Assembly (NCBI RefSeq): GCF_000003855.2
Contig: NW_003101634.1
Coordinates: 4,771-68,770 of the forward strand
Origin: Blastomyces gilchristii SLH14081
Lineage: Eukaryota > Ascomycota > Eurotiomycetes > Onygenales > Ajellomycetaceae
DNA: 64,000 bases
Reading direction: 5' to 3'
Shown: piece by piece, positions 9,345 to 21,127 of the stretch
Position numbering within the stretch: position 1 is the stretch's first letter
Layout of the letters: each line of letters starts with the position of its first letter
Made by a program: the position numbers and the translations under genes
The notes under the pieces: model-generated
Told to the model about the DNA's origin: nothing
Seen by the model: only the letters and a program-made list of their open reading frames with translations
Database searches by the model: none

Positions 9345-12300
9345 TTATTATTATTATATTATTATTCTTCAATTATAGATGTATGCAGTCAGAGACTATG
9401 ACATCTACCTGAGAACTAAAAGTTCTCAGGGTTTTTCCTATATCTATACAGTTAACTATTATACATTCATCAATTTCAGATATGCAAAATCAGAAAATTC
9501 CAGCCCAGAATACAAAAACTGTTTACAAATTGCAGTATTTTAACATCTTCTGATACTTTGAAACCATTTGACATGACAAAAGAAAAGAGAACACAGTCTT
9601 AAAGATAGACACATTAAATAGATAGATAGAAAAGAATAGAAAGAAAAAGGTAAAGTAAAATAATGAGAGACTGTAATGAAACAAATTATTGAAAGATAGT
9701 ATATAGCTGTTTTAACAGACTATATCTGATCAATTTCCTCCTCTTCATATTCAGATATTTCTGAATTCAGCCATTTTCTTGTAGCTGCTTGAGTTTCTGA
9801 TAGAAAGTCTATTAAGTATTTAATTCCTGTCTCAGTTGAGAATAAGAATCTCATATTTAATTGATTTAGATTGTACTTCTCTTTCAATCTGACTCTGAGA
9901 CTATTGTATAATGCACAGTGCATTACAATATGCTCAGAATTCTCATTTGCATTGCAGAATGAGCATTCTATTGAATCAAATCTATCATCAAATCTTTGTA
10001 TATAAGATTTGAAATAGCCATGTCCTAATTTCAGCTGTATTATAGATGAGAATATTTTCTTTTTACATTTAATTGAACAAGATTTTCACTTGGGTTTTGT
10101 TTCAAATCTTGAATAATGTATACTCTTCTTTTGTTTCTGCCAGCTTTCATTCCACTTGTCTAAACAAGATTCTTTTATTTTTCTCTTTATAAAAGACCAA
10201 GACACAATTTTTTGAACAGATCTGCTTAATTCTGAACCTTTTTTTGCAGCTGAATCAGCCAATTCATTATCATGAATATTCATATGAGCAGGAACTCAGT
10301 GCAGATGAATTATCAGCTTTGATATTCTTCTCTTTTGAATTTTTAAAATGGAGTTTAAGATCAGTTCAAGATTCATTTGATCATTATGAATCTGACTATT
10401 TCTAAGTCTTTTTAAAGCAGCTTGACTATCAGAGAATATTCATGCCTCTTTCAAACTATTTTCTCTTTTATAAGATTTATTTCAATAAGTTTGAAAGCTT
10501 TCACTATTACAAATAATTCAGCATCAAAGACTTCAGATTCACAGCCTAAATTCCAGAAATCTGAGATAAAATTAATATTATCTTCAGTATAAGCAATGCC
10601 TGCACCTAATCTATTCAAATTCTCATTTTTTGAGCCATCTGAATAAATCAGAATAGAGTCTTTTATATTAATTGTAGAAATTCTCTTCAAATGCTGTTCA
10701 TATTCTTTCTCTTTAGATAGTTCACTTATTTGCAAGTCTATAAGAGATTCAAGCTTTTCTCTTCAGAGAGATAACTTCTCATGATCAACTTTTTCAACAT
10801 TTAAAGAAGAAAATTGATTTTTAATCAGTGAGCATAGTCTGTACAGTTGAGAAGGCATTTTCTTTGAAGAATTATTTTCATTTCAATCAAGAAATCTATT
10901 TCAATTCAGTTCATTTCCAGAGTTAACTGATAGAAATGAGGAAGAGACTCTTTCTCTGATTATATGATTTGAGCTCATCTTTATAACTCTCAGAGCATAG
11001 TTCATACAGGCCTTTTCAAATCTAATAGTAGGAGAGGGAATTGAAGCTTCAATTTTCATTGCTTTAATAGGAGATGATTTGAATGCTTTCAGAATTCTTC
11101 TCAAAGCTCTGTTTTGCAGACTTTGAAAGAGTTCAGTGAAATTTCCTTGATTATTTCATCAAACTTGAACTTCATAATCAGCTACTGAGGTAATACAGGC
11201 TATATATAACTGTCTCATAGCCTGGAAGGATAGACCTCTCTCTGTATTTAATAGTCTGATAATGTTGTTCAATAGTCTTTCTGCCTTGACAGTTCTTTGT
11301 TGAATATGATATTTAAAATTCAACTTGGAGTTTAACCATACTCCTAACCATTTGACATTTAAACTGGGTTTAATCTCTCTATTTAAAAAAGTTAGAGATA
11401 GTTCTTTCTCATTGAATCTAGAAAAGAAATGAATTAACTCAGTTTTATTCATATCAAGTTGAATTTGATTGATATCTGCTCTGATAAGGATTTCCTTTAC
11501 AGCTTTTTCAATCACTTTCAAATTCTCTTTGATAGTTTTTGAGCTGTAGACTAGACCAATATCATCTATATAACTTGGAGATCGCACTATTTTCATATTT
11601 CTATCTTTGAATAGATATGCAGTGTACATTGCAAATAAAATGAGTGAGATTGAAGATTCTTGCAGCACTTCTATTTTTATCTCAGTCTTGTCTTGTTTCA
11701 TTCCATCAAAGAAAAGTTATATGATTCTTTTAGATATAAAACAGTTAACCCATTTTATTAGAGAAAGTGGCAGTTTTAACATCTTCAAAGTCTGAATTAA
11801 CTTTGACTTTGAAACATGATCAAATGCTTCTTTTATGTCAATAAAAACTGCAGTTGAGACCAGACCTTCATGCTTTGCTATTTGAATATCATGAACAACT
11901 GAGAGAACAGTGTCAATTGCAGAACATTGTTTTCTATCTCTCATTTGTTCACTGAATAAAAGAGAGTTATTAATAGAGCTTATAAAAGATAGTCAAGTAG
12001 CTATTATCTTTTTCAAAATCTTTCCTAGACATTTTAATAGAGATATTACTCTATATGACTTAGGAATTGAAGTTTTTCTATTAGGTTTTGCAAGAATCAC
12101 TCCAGTGGCTTCTCTCCAGCATTCAGAATGATATCCATTTTTCAAGAGATTGAAAAAGAGCTCAAAATATTCATTCTTTAAGTAGGAATATGTATTTTGA
12201 ATAATCAAGTGATTAATTGAATCAGCCCTGCAGCAGTTTTAACAGAACTTGAGAAGATAGCTGACTCTAATTCATCTTGTGTAAGATCAGGCCATTCCCA

Positions 12301-13395
12301 GTCATTTTCATCAATGTAGGTGAGAAGTGATATATTCTCTTCCTCTGAATCTGAATCTGAATCTGGTGAGTTCTGAAAGAGAATTCTCATGAAAGCTTGA
12401 CATTTTTCCTCAAAAGAGTTTGCTGTATATGATTCATTCTGAAACTCATATTCTAAAGGCTGGAAGTTTTGGTACACTTCTTGTTTTAGTATAGTTAAAA
12501 GCTTTAAAAACTTCCTTCCCTTGTGCTTCTTCAAGAAATTTATTCCAGCAGTCTGTTTTAGCTCTTTTAATATCTGAAAAATATTCATTTCTGACAGCTT
12601 TGAACTCTTCATCAGATATTACACATCATTCTTTCAATCTCTTCTAGCAGTAGCTAATTCTTTCCTTTTAGATGAGATATTCTTATTCCACCAAGGTTTT
12701 GAATACTCAGAAGATTTTCTCTTTGAAATATTATCTCTAACACTTGTTAGAATAATAGATGTAATAAGCTTCACTCTATTCTCAAGCATTTCATTTGAGA
12801 TATCTTGACCAGAATTTCAATATAGCTCATTCTGTCTTTCAGATTTCAACAGTTTTATGCTTTCTTCAACTGCTTTTCAATTAGCTTTTTCAAAGTTAAA
12901 CTGATTAGAGAGAAGAGGATTTTCACTCATTTGTTTTTCACTCAGTTCAATATCAAATTGAATAATCTCATGACCTGATCCTGATGTCTCATTTGAATCA
13001 ATAAACCAGTTTACAAGTCTTCTTTTCATTAGATTTTGTGACATGAAGGTTAGATCTATAATAGATTTCTGTTTCATGCCTTTTCTAAAGAATGTTTGTT
13101 GATCAGACTTATTAACCAAATCTATTGAATGCTCAAAGGTTCATTCAATCAGATTATCAGCTCTCACTGCTCTCTTGCATTCTGAATTCCATCAGGGATG
13201 ATGTGCATTGAAATCTCCTGCAATTATAGAGTTTCTTGATGGAGTTATGTTCAGAAATTCTCTATCAATTGTCCAGATATTGTTATTTTCCTTCAATGAC
13301 TTTTCATTATAGATATTTATGAGCTGTATAGTATCAAACTCATTTTCTTTATCTATAATATCACCCACCAGAATATCAGGGTCAGACATAATATA
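9345..13395 (-). mobile_element. LINE (Tad1/I-like), copy B, 5'-truncated
   Basis: A 4051-bp minus-strand non-LTR retrotransposon flanked by a 12-bp duplication GTAAAAAGTACT (9333-9344 and 13396-13407). Order along the minus strand: C-terminal part of an APE-type endonuclease (13389 to about 12880, with AGDFNAHHP and an SGSGH box), reverse transcriptase (about 12610 to 11160, YIDD at 11561-11572), RNase H (YSDGS at 10631-10645; NELAD at about 10270) and a 3' untranslated region with a hairpin (9408-9430) and (TAA)n. It starts inside the endonuclease domain, so ORF1 and the endonuclease N-terminus are lost. About ten stops or shifts break the frame. Confidence 0.9.
9720..13389 (-). pseudogene. 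LINE endonuclease-reverse transcriptase-RNase H remnant
   Basis: Coding pieces, from 5' to 3' on the minus strand: 13389-13192 and 13119-12877 (endonuclease), 12612-12205 (linker and start of RT fingers), 12208-11993, 11944-11717 (FIDIKEAFDHVS box) and 11701-11159 (RT palm with YIDD), 10735-10451 (RNase H), 10283-10086 and 9923-9720 (C-terminus). The LQESSISLILF segment corresponds to the family's QGSPLSPILF, with Gly to Glu, Pro to Ser and Pro to Leu, all from C-to-T or G-to-A changes. Not functional. Confidence 0.85.
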
Positions 13396-14234
13396 GTAAA
13401 AAGTACTAACAGTATTAAAAGCTTTACAGAAACTATCAGCTATACTATATAAGAAATTACTTATAAGAAGACTTATAATAAAAAGTAGAACTATACTACT
13501 GAAAGTTAAAAGTTAATTTAAGAGAGATACAAAGTTAACTACTAATCTAAAGATCAGATATAATAATAAAACTGAGAGAAGTAAAAATACTATTATAAAT
13601 AATAATATCTCTGTATTATTAACTAATAAAAAGTAATTAAAAATATTATAGAAATACTTATAAAAAGCTTAGTAATAATCAGATATTAGTTATAAAGATA
13701 TTAAAATAAAAAAAAAATTATTCTTAAGAAGTTTTTGAATTAATATATAGATATTATTAGAAATACTCTCTCTTTACTATCTAAGTAAAAATACTTTGTA
13801 AATGAATGAGAATATCTATAAATTATAAGAATAAAAGCTATTATAGAAAAAGAGAAAAGAAGATAAAATTTTATAAATAGATCTGAAATATTTATACTAC
13901 TCTAAAAAGATTTATTTATACTATAAATAATTCTATAAAATAATCAGATTACTCTAGTAAATAAAAAGTAATTATAAATTATAGATCTGAATCTTTCTAA
14001 GTAATTATAAAGAGTAATTATAAATTATAAATATCTTGATTCTATAATTCTATAGAGTTAATAAAAGAATGAAAAATTTCTTATAACTTTAGTATTAAAG
14101 AATAATAATTTATAAAAATAAGTAAAAAATTAACTTATAAATACTTCTCTTTAATAAAAGTAATTTTATACAAAGTAATTTATCTTATAAAATAAATCTA
14201 TATAACAGTTATATAAGAATCTTATAAAAAAAGA

Positions 14235-14456
14235 NNNNNNNNNNNNNNNNNNNNNNNNNNNNNNNNNNNNNNNNNNNNNNNNNNNNNNNNNNNNNNNNNN
14301 NNNNNNNNNNNNNNNNNNNNNNNNNNNNNNNNNNNNNNNNNNNNNNNNNNNNNNNNNNNNNNNNNNNNNNNNNNNNNNNNNNNNNNNNNNNNNNNNNNNN
14401 NNNNNNNNNNNNNNNNNNNNNNNNNNNNNNNNNNNNNNNNNNNNNNNNNNNNNNNN
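14235..14456. other. Assembly gap (222 N)
   Basis: Run of N. The left flank is Gypsy-2; the right flank is already inside a hAT-like MITE, so the gap hides the left end of that MITE. Confidence 0.99.
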
Positions 14457-14800
14457 GTAATCTCATTTAATTTCATTTAGTTCTATTCTTGATATAAAGT
14501 TACTATTTTTAGACATTTTAAGATTTTTTTTAGACTATTTTTAATTTTTTAAAAAGTAATGCTTTTTGATAATACTCAAATAAGATTTAAAGTCATTTAA
14601 AGCAATAAAAAGAATTTAAATTAAGAAGTAGAAATCATAATTTCATTTAAAAAATGTGATAAGAGTAGATAGTAAGTCTTACTAAAACAGTATAAGACTA
14701 CTATCTAATCTTAAAACTGTGTAATAAGATCAGTCAAATTAATAATAAGATTATTAAATATTCTAGTTTTAATCTCAGACACGGTCATATAATCAGTCTA
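14457..14800 (-). mobile_element. hAT-like MITE, partial copy beside the gap
   Basis: Matches the element at 20622-21127 in reverse orientation and ends at 14800 with a mutated form of the same terminal repeat (CAGTCTA preserved). It lies in the 3' region of Gypsy-2: the host sequence resumes at 14801 with the segment found near 8209 in Gypsy-1. The other end is lost in the gap. Confidence 0.75.
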
Positions 14801-15023
14801 TATATAATAGTCAGAGAAAAATCTGTAAATTATAAAAAATCTTATAAAATAAGAAACTAAGTAATAGACTCTTTTCTCTTATAATAATAAGACATTTTTT
14901 TCTCACTGAGATTTTTTATAGATATAAAGAATTTTTAGTAAGTATCACTGTAGTACTGAGTCTGATTCTATGAAATTACTCAGTATAAAACTTCACAGAT
15001 AAAGTTCTAGAGAGAGAAAAGTA

Positions 15024-15181
15024 TATAAGAAATCTCACTTCTTATAGATTCTTTACTTCTATTTCTATCTTTTATATAATTAATAAGATTAGCAGCTCTT
15101 GACTATATATAACTATATAGACTGAAGTTTGTGAATACTATTCATAACTCAGCTTAAATACTATTATATATTTAATCTCTA
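15024..15181 (+). repeat. 3' LTR of Gypsy-2, piece 1
   Basis: First 158 bases of the 258-bp LTR, with the starting TG mutated to TA. It continues at 16123-16169 and 23127-23178 after two insertions. Confidence 0.85.
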
Positions 15182-16120
15182 ATATAATCAATCATTTAAT
15201 ACTTGTTTCCATCTAACGCTCGCCTTTGTAAATCAATTACATCAAGTTCAAATATTTATATCTTAATAAATATTTATTTAAAACTATTCTAAAAAACGGA
15301 ATAATAATTTATAGATATATATTATATTATATTAAATTTCTATGAGAAAATAACATATAATTATTAATTTATTAAGCTTTTTAAAATACTATTTTAAAAT
15401 AAAATACACAGTCTATATTTATAAATATATTTATAAATATAAATTATTTTCATGTAAAAATTAAATAACATATAGATTATATATATTTTTAATAAAATAT
15501 AAACTTTTATCTTGAAATTCTTATTGATTATTAATTTATTTAAATTTTTATATAAAATATTATATTTTAAAATATTATTTTTGTAATAACTATGTATTAT
15601 TTATACTTTAAAATTGTAATTTAAATAAATTATTATATTAAATCATTTAAATATATTAATATTTAATAAATTATTTTTCAAAATTTAAAATTTCAAGAAT
15701 TTTCAATATTTTACTTGTAATTTATAAAAAGAATTATAATAAAAAAATTAAAAAATTCTTAAAAATTAAAATATAGAATTTTTATATAAAATAATTTAAT
15801 ATTTATTAAATTATAATATATTTATATAAGAATTATTATTTTTAATAATATATAAATATATATTTCTTAATTTATAATAAAATATTATATATTTTATTTT
15901 ACTGTATTTTATTTTCTAATTGAATCTATATTTTAATCAATTTTAACTATATTATAATAATTTTAAATTATATTATACTATAAGTCTTGATATTTATAGA
16001 TTATAAATTAAAAAATTAAAATAATAAATATTTATTGAGATTTTAACATTTAAAGTTAATTGTAATTGATTTACAAAGGCAAGCATTAGATGGAAACAAG
16101 CATTAGATAATTAATTACGT
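15182..16120. mobile_element. TA-flanked inverted-repeat element (Tc1/mariner-like, non-autonomous)
   Basis: A 939-bp insertion in an LTR, bounded by TA on both sides (15180-15181 and 16121-16122). The two ends are inverted repeats for at least 50 bases; the right end read outward-in starts ACGTAATTAATTATCTAATG and the left end matches with transitions only. TA duplication plus long terminal repeats suggests Tc1/mariner or a relative. The interior (about 15240-16060) is extremely AT-rich and holds no open frame, so no transposase is visible. The outer about 50 bases keep more G and C. Confidence 0.8.
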
Positions 16121-16122
16121 TA

Positions 16123-16169
16123 TATTTATCTTTCTACTGTGAATACTTCTAGTAGCTATCAGTACATAT
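16123..16169 (+). repeat. 3' LTR of Gypsy-2, piece 2
   Basis: Bases about 159-206 of the LTR, with one base missing in a T run. It ends in CATAT (16165-16169), the left target-site duplication of the Copia element. Confidence 0.8.
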
Positions 16170-16500
16170 TATAAAAGGTGTAAAGCTTTTATAATTGAAA
16201 GATTACTAGCTTGTGAAAAGTTATATAATGAAAGAATTAGTAAGTTAGATTATATAATCTGATACTCTCACTTATCAGAGTAACTATACATAATGCTATA
16301 TATAAAATGCATCTTCAAATTAAGTACAGGTATAAAAAATAACTGGAAAATGTGTAGTAATGAAAAACTAGTTATAAGATACATTATTTTTTATCTCTCT
16401 ATTTCTTCATCTTCTTTATATTCTTCTTTCAATGCATATATTTCATTGTTCTAAGTGATTTAGTAAGCTCATTCATCACATTCTCAGCAGATGAAATATA

Positions 16501-18600
16501 TCAGATAGATATCTTGTTCTTGCAGATAAAATTCTGAAGAATGTAAAAACAGATCTCTATATACTTTAAGCAGTATGAAATTGCTTCAGAAGAGAATAGC
16601 TCTATAATGAACTTATTATCAGTATAAATTATATAAGTGAGATTATTAACTGTAGTGAGAATAAGATGATCATCAGTATTCAGATTATTGAGATAAAATG
16701 AAATGAATTCAGCATCTTCTAGAAGCTCACAGAGATAGACAAGCTTATATACAGTCTTGAAGAATGTAATATATTCAGTCTTCATTGATAATTTGAAGAT
16801 CTCTGTTTACTGACAGCTCTGTCATACAACAGAGTTATCTGTTATATAGATGATATAACTGATGATTGATCAGAATTCTGAATCTCTATCAGCTCAATCA
16901 GTATCTGTATATATTACAGATTCAATTTCAGTATCTCTGTAATAGATTATTCTCTCATTGATTGAACTCTGTAGATATCAGAGTGTATACTTGTATACAG
17001 CTTAGTTCTTTAATATAGACTGAGAGCTAAATTGTTTAAGAAAATCTACAGCAAAGCTTACATTGAAATGTGTATTAATTTTCAGATATTACAGAAATCT
17101 GATACTGAATTAATAGAACTGTAGAGTAAATTCTACTATATATACAATTGATTTCTTATTATTATTCATGAAATCAACATTCTTCTTTATAGAAGTGAAT
17201 ATAGAATGACAGTCATTCATTAAGAACTTCTTCAGAAGATTTCTTATAAAGAGAGATTGAGATAATATTAATAAAGTTAAATCTCTATCAATCTTTATTC
17301 TTAAATAGTGATTGAAATTCTCTACATTCTTGATCTTATAATTAGCAGTAGTTTCAGCTTTGACTCAGTTCAGGTCATTAATTTTCAGACTGTAGAGATA
17401 AACATCATTTATATAGATAATTATATAGATCTGTCTTTCATCATGAATAAATAGTTCAGTATTATAGAGACTGATATAAAAGTCTGAGTATAATAGCATT
17501 TTTCACAGCTTCTTATATTATAAGAGTGCTACTTGCTTAAGACTATAGAGTCTCTGTATTAACTTATATATAAGATTATTACAGTCTTCACAGAATTCTG
17601 TGAGTTAATTCATATATATTTATTCATCAGCAGGTAGTTGAGTATTTAAAAAAGTAATTATCATATCAATCTGCAGAACATACTATTCCCAGAATACTGA
17701 GATCATTATAAGAGCTTGAGAGATGAATGCAGAGATGACAGATGCAAAGATTCTTAAGTAATTAACTCTCTTTTATTGATAATTTACACAGACAACTCAG
17801 CAGGTCTTATAGCAGATAATCTTACTCATATTATTAAACTTTTTATTAAATACTCATTGATTATGAAGAACACTTATTTATAATATTCTCTCTATCAGTT
17901 ATCAGATCTCTATCTGTTTTAAATGATTGATCTCTTTAACACAGGCCTTGTAATAATATTTTCATTTTATGAAAGCTTTGATGTGTGTGAGGTTCTTCAG
18001 AATCAGAAGTGCAGCAATCTCAGAATTAGAAGATAGATCTTTAAAACTGTTCTTTATTGAAGATTTCCTCACTGTAGATTCTCTCACTGTAGATTCTCTC
18101 ACTATAGTGATATTTCTTATAGATGTTAAAGAGTCATCAGATTCAACTATGAGTTCTGAAGAGTTCAGTGTATTCTGCACTAAAAAGATAGGTATTCTCG
18201 CAGAGATATCATAGTCAATTCATCAATTATTAGTGAGTATGAGAAATAATGAACACTTAGGTTGAATTTCCTCATCAATGAACAGATTATCAATTAATAA
18301 ATCAGAAGTTATTGCAGTGAGTAGATCTGATATTACTGAAGAAATTACTACTGCCGCTTTATAGACTGCATTAAGTAGAACCTTCGGGTTGTATGAAGTA
18401 GTTAGTATCAATGAATCAGTAAGATGAAGATTCTTCTGAAAGATAATATCTTTTAATATATATAAATATCTGTTGAAGAAATTTATCAATCTATAATTAA
18501 AAAAACTATCATATCTCATAAAAATCAACTCTTTGAAATAGAAAGTCATCTTATTGATAAGCTTGAAAACTATCTTTAAAAATGCTTTGCAACCTCATCA
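16501..18600 (-). pseudogene. Copia reverse transcriptase/RNase H remnant
   Basis: The minus-strand translation between about 17850 and 17100 follows Copia RT: KARLV-like, TFA-like, QIDM..TAFLN-like, YKLIQRLYSLKQ, an IYIND catalytic box and a LRIKIDRD segment (family LGIxI). The stretch 16785-16501 lies at the RNase H end. Stops replace expected Trp and Gln codons throughout. The minus-strand frame at 18549-18223 is open for 108 codons and would lie just upstream of RT, but I recognise no domain in it. Confidence 0.65.
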
Positions 18601-18727
18601 GTAAATACTGCATGCAGAAGATAGAGCTTTAAGCCAGATCTTATATAGTGTAATCAGCCTTGTATTTTTAGAGCTCTTATATAATATAGTTGAGATTGAT
18701 ATAAGATTAAGCAGCTCTGTAACTGTA

Positions 18728-19097
18728 TTATTATTATTATTATTCTTTCATTATACTCATATGCAAGCGGAGCTTATGATGAGTCCTTGCATGATGTTAA
18801 ATACAGGTCAAGTGTTGATTATACAGGAGGAAATACAGGTGTTGAGATCATGCCAAGATAACAAGAACATAGAAAAATACAAAGAAGTGACAATTAGATA
18901 CATGCAATAATAACTTTCCAGCTCAGAAACATAGAGTGATTCATTGAAGTGATTTGTACACCTCTGTATTTATTAGAAACCTGAGGTACTTGAGTTCCGG
19001 ATTTAATGTATCCCCTGCAGGTTTCGAACCCACATGTCTTGGTTTCCCACGCCAAGGCGCTACCGAGTGGCCGTATTAATCATTCGGCCACCGGGGC
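18728..19097 (-). mobile_element. tRNA-derived SINE, copy 3 (well preserved)
   Basis: A 370-bp minus-strand copy flanked by a 15-bp duplication AGCTCTGTAACTGTA (18713-18727 and 19098-19112). The (TAA)n tail is at the left (about 18728-18743), box B-like around 19020-19036 and box A-like around 19070-19090. It retains GC-rich parts such as GCCAAGGCGCTACCGAGTGG, while the Copia sequence around it is heavily mutated. Confidence 0.92.
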
Positions 19098-19446
19098 AGC
19101 TCTGTAACTGTAATAACTGCCTTATTTCACATCTGTTCAGAAGTGAAAGAGTCTATTAATAGTGATCAGAACTTCTCAATAATCAAACTAATTAATTATT
19201 CAGATACTTCATCTTATTATAAAGTATAAGAGAGAGTCAGCTCTTATTTTATTTCTTCACTGAGTATATATACTGTGACTGTATTTGAATTCAATTCTTC
19301 ACAGTCTGAGTGAATAATTATAATATCACATCTCAGCAGATTCTTGATAAATTGATTAAAGATCTGTAGATATATTATATCTCAACATCTTATTCTTATA
19401 TTTTAATAGAAATATTATCTGTAATCATCATTACAAGCTTCTTGTA

Positions 19447-19822
19447 TTATTATTATTATTATTATTATTCTTTCATTATACTTATATACAAGCGGAGCTT
19501 ATGATGAGTTCTTGTGTGATGTTAAATACAGGTTAAGTATTAATTATACAGGAGGAAATACAGGTGTTGAGATCATATCAAGATAACAAGAATATAGAAA
19601 ATACAAAGAAGTAACAATTAAATACATGTGATAATAACTTTTCATCTCAGAAACATAGAGTGATTCATTGAAGTGATTTGTACATCTCTGTATTTATTAG
19701 AAACCTGAGGTGCTTGAGTTTCAGATTTAATGTATTTCCTGCGGGTTTCGAATCCACATGCCTTGATTTCTCATATCAAGGTGCTATCAGATGGCCGCAT
19801 TAATCATTCAGCTATCAGGGCG
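19447..19822 (-). mobile_element. tRNA-derived SINE, copy 4 (moderately mutated)
   Basis: Minus-strand copy of about 376 bp, flanked by CAAGCTTCTT (19434-19443 and 19823-19832); the duplication may extend if one G-to-A change is allowed. The (TAA)n tail is at the left. The tRNA-like head carries more transitions than copy 3. Confidence 0.85.
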
Positions 19823-20621
19823 CAAGCTTCTTATCAGTGTAAGATGATATATTTTCAGTCTTAAGAGTCTTATCATCACTGAATATATTCACTTAAATCT
19901 TTAAGACCTTGTAAGTGATATAATATAATGTGAAATTCTTATAGAAAGCATGTTTCTGTTTAATCTTAATACATGTAATACAGAATAATAGTTTTTTCAG
20001 ACTGATAATAGTAATATTAAATTACAAATCTCTGATCATTTTTAATATACTATTTTCACTGATATGATTAAGTTGATAATATCACTCATCTATCAGAAGC
20101 TGTTTTGAAAGAACTTCAGATAATCAAGATAAAGATAAGATAATGAAGAAATCAGTATCTGAATTCTTAGAGTTAATTAACTGTTCAATCTTCTCACAGC
20201 TGAAAGATCTCAAGAACTCTGTATTCAGATTGCAATCTGTTGAGATTGTCTTTAATTTTAAAACAGTTATATAGATCACTGCTTCATACATCAGATTGTT
20301 TATTATATTATAAAATGTTAATCAGCTGTGAAATAGAATGTAAATATTATTATAAGATAGATTGATATAGAAGATATCACTATTAATAGATAATAGAAAC
20401 TTAAAATAGTTCTCAGTATTAACTTATATATTATAATGAATATAGCTCTGATACTTTATAAGCTCAGTGAAGATCAGATTTGCAGATAGTCTCAGTATAT
20501 AGTATATATAATTGAATTCTATCAATCTTTCACTCACTGAGATAAATGTAGTGCTGATACTCTGAATCTTCAGAATAACCTTGTTAATCACTTAAACTGT
20601 TGAATTATTAATTGCTATAAG

Positions 20622-21127
20622 TAGACTGACCGTGTGACCGTGTCTGAGACCAGAATCAGATTTTTTGATAGTCTTATTATCAATTTGACTGATCTCATTA
20701 CACAGTTTTAACATTAGATAGTAGTCTCATACTGTCTCAGTGAGACTTACTGTCTACTCTTATTACATTTTTCAAATGAGAGTATGATTTTCACTTCTCA
20801 ATTTAAATTATTTTTATTACTTTAAATGACTTTAAATCTCATTTGAGCATTATCAAAAAGTGTTACTTTTTAAAAAATTAAAAATAGTCTAAAAAAAACC
20901 TTAAAATGTCTAAAAATAGTAACTTTATACTAAGAATAAGACTAAATGAGATTAAATAAGATCACTTTCTCATTTTTTTCAAGTCATGATTTCATTTTAA
21001 GATCTCATATATAGTCACTTTGCATGTTTTTTTAATGACTAGTCTCAGCAGAATTCATGCCAAGAAATGTATGAGATCAGATCAAATGAGATCAAATGTG
21101 AAATTCATGATCTCAGCGGTCAGTCTA
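20622..21127. mobile_element. hAT-like MITE, complete
   Basis: A 506-bp element with perfect 11-bp inverted ends (TAGACTGACCG at 20622-20632, CGGTCAGTCTA at 21117-21127) and a perfect 8-bp duplication GCTATAAG (20614-20621 and 21128-21135). An 8-bp duplication with short inverted ends is the mark of the hAT superfamily. The interior has no coding frame, so it would depend on a transposase elsewhere. It is inserted in the Copia element. Confidence 0.85.

Noticed and set aside
14209..14476. Open frames across 14209-14476
   Set aside because: They consist of the run of N.
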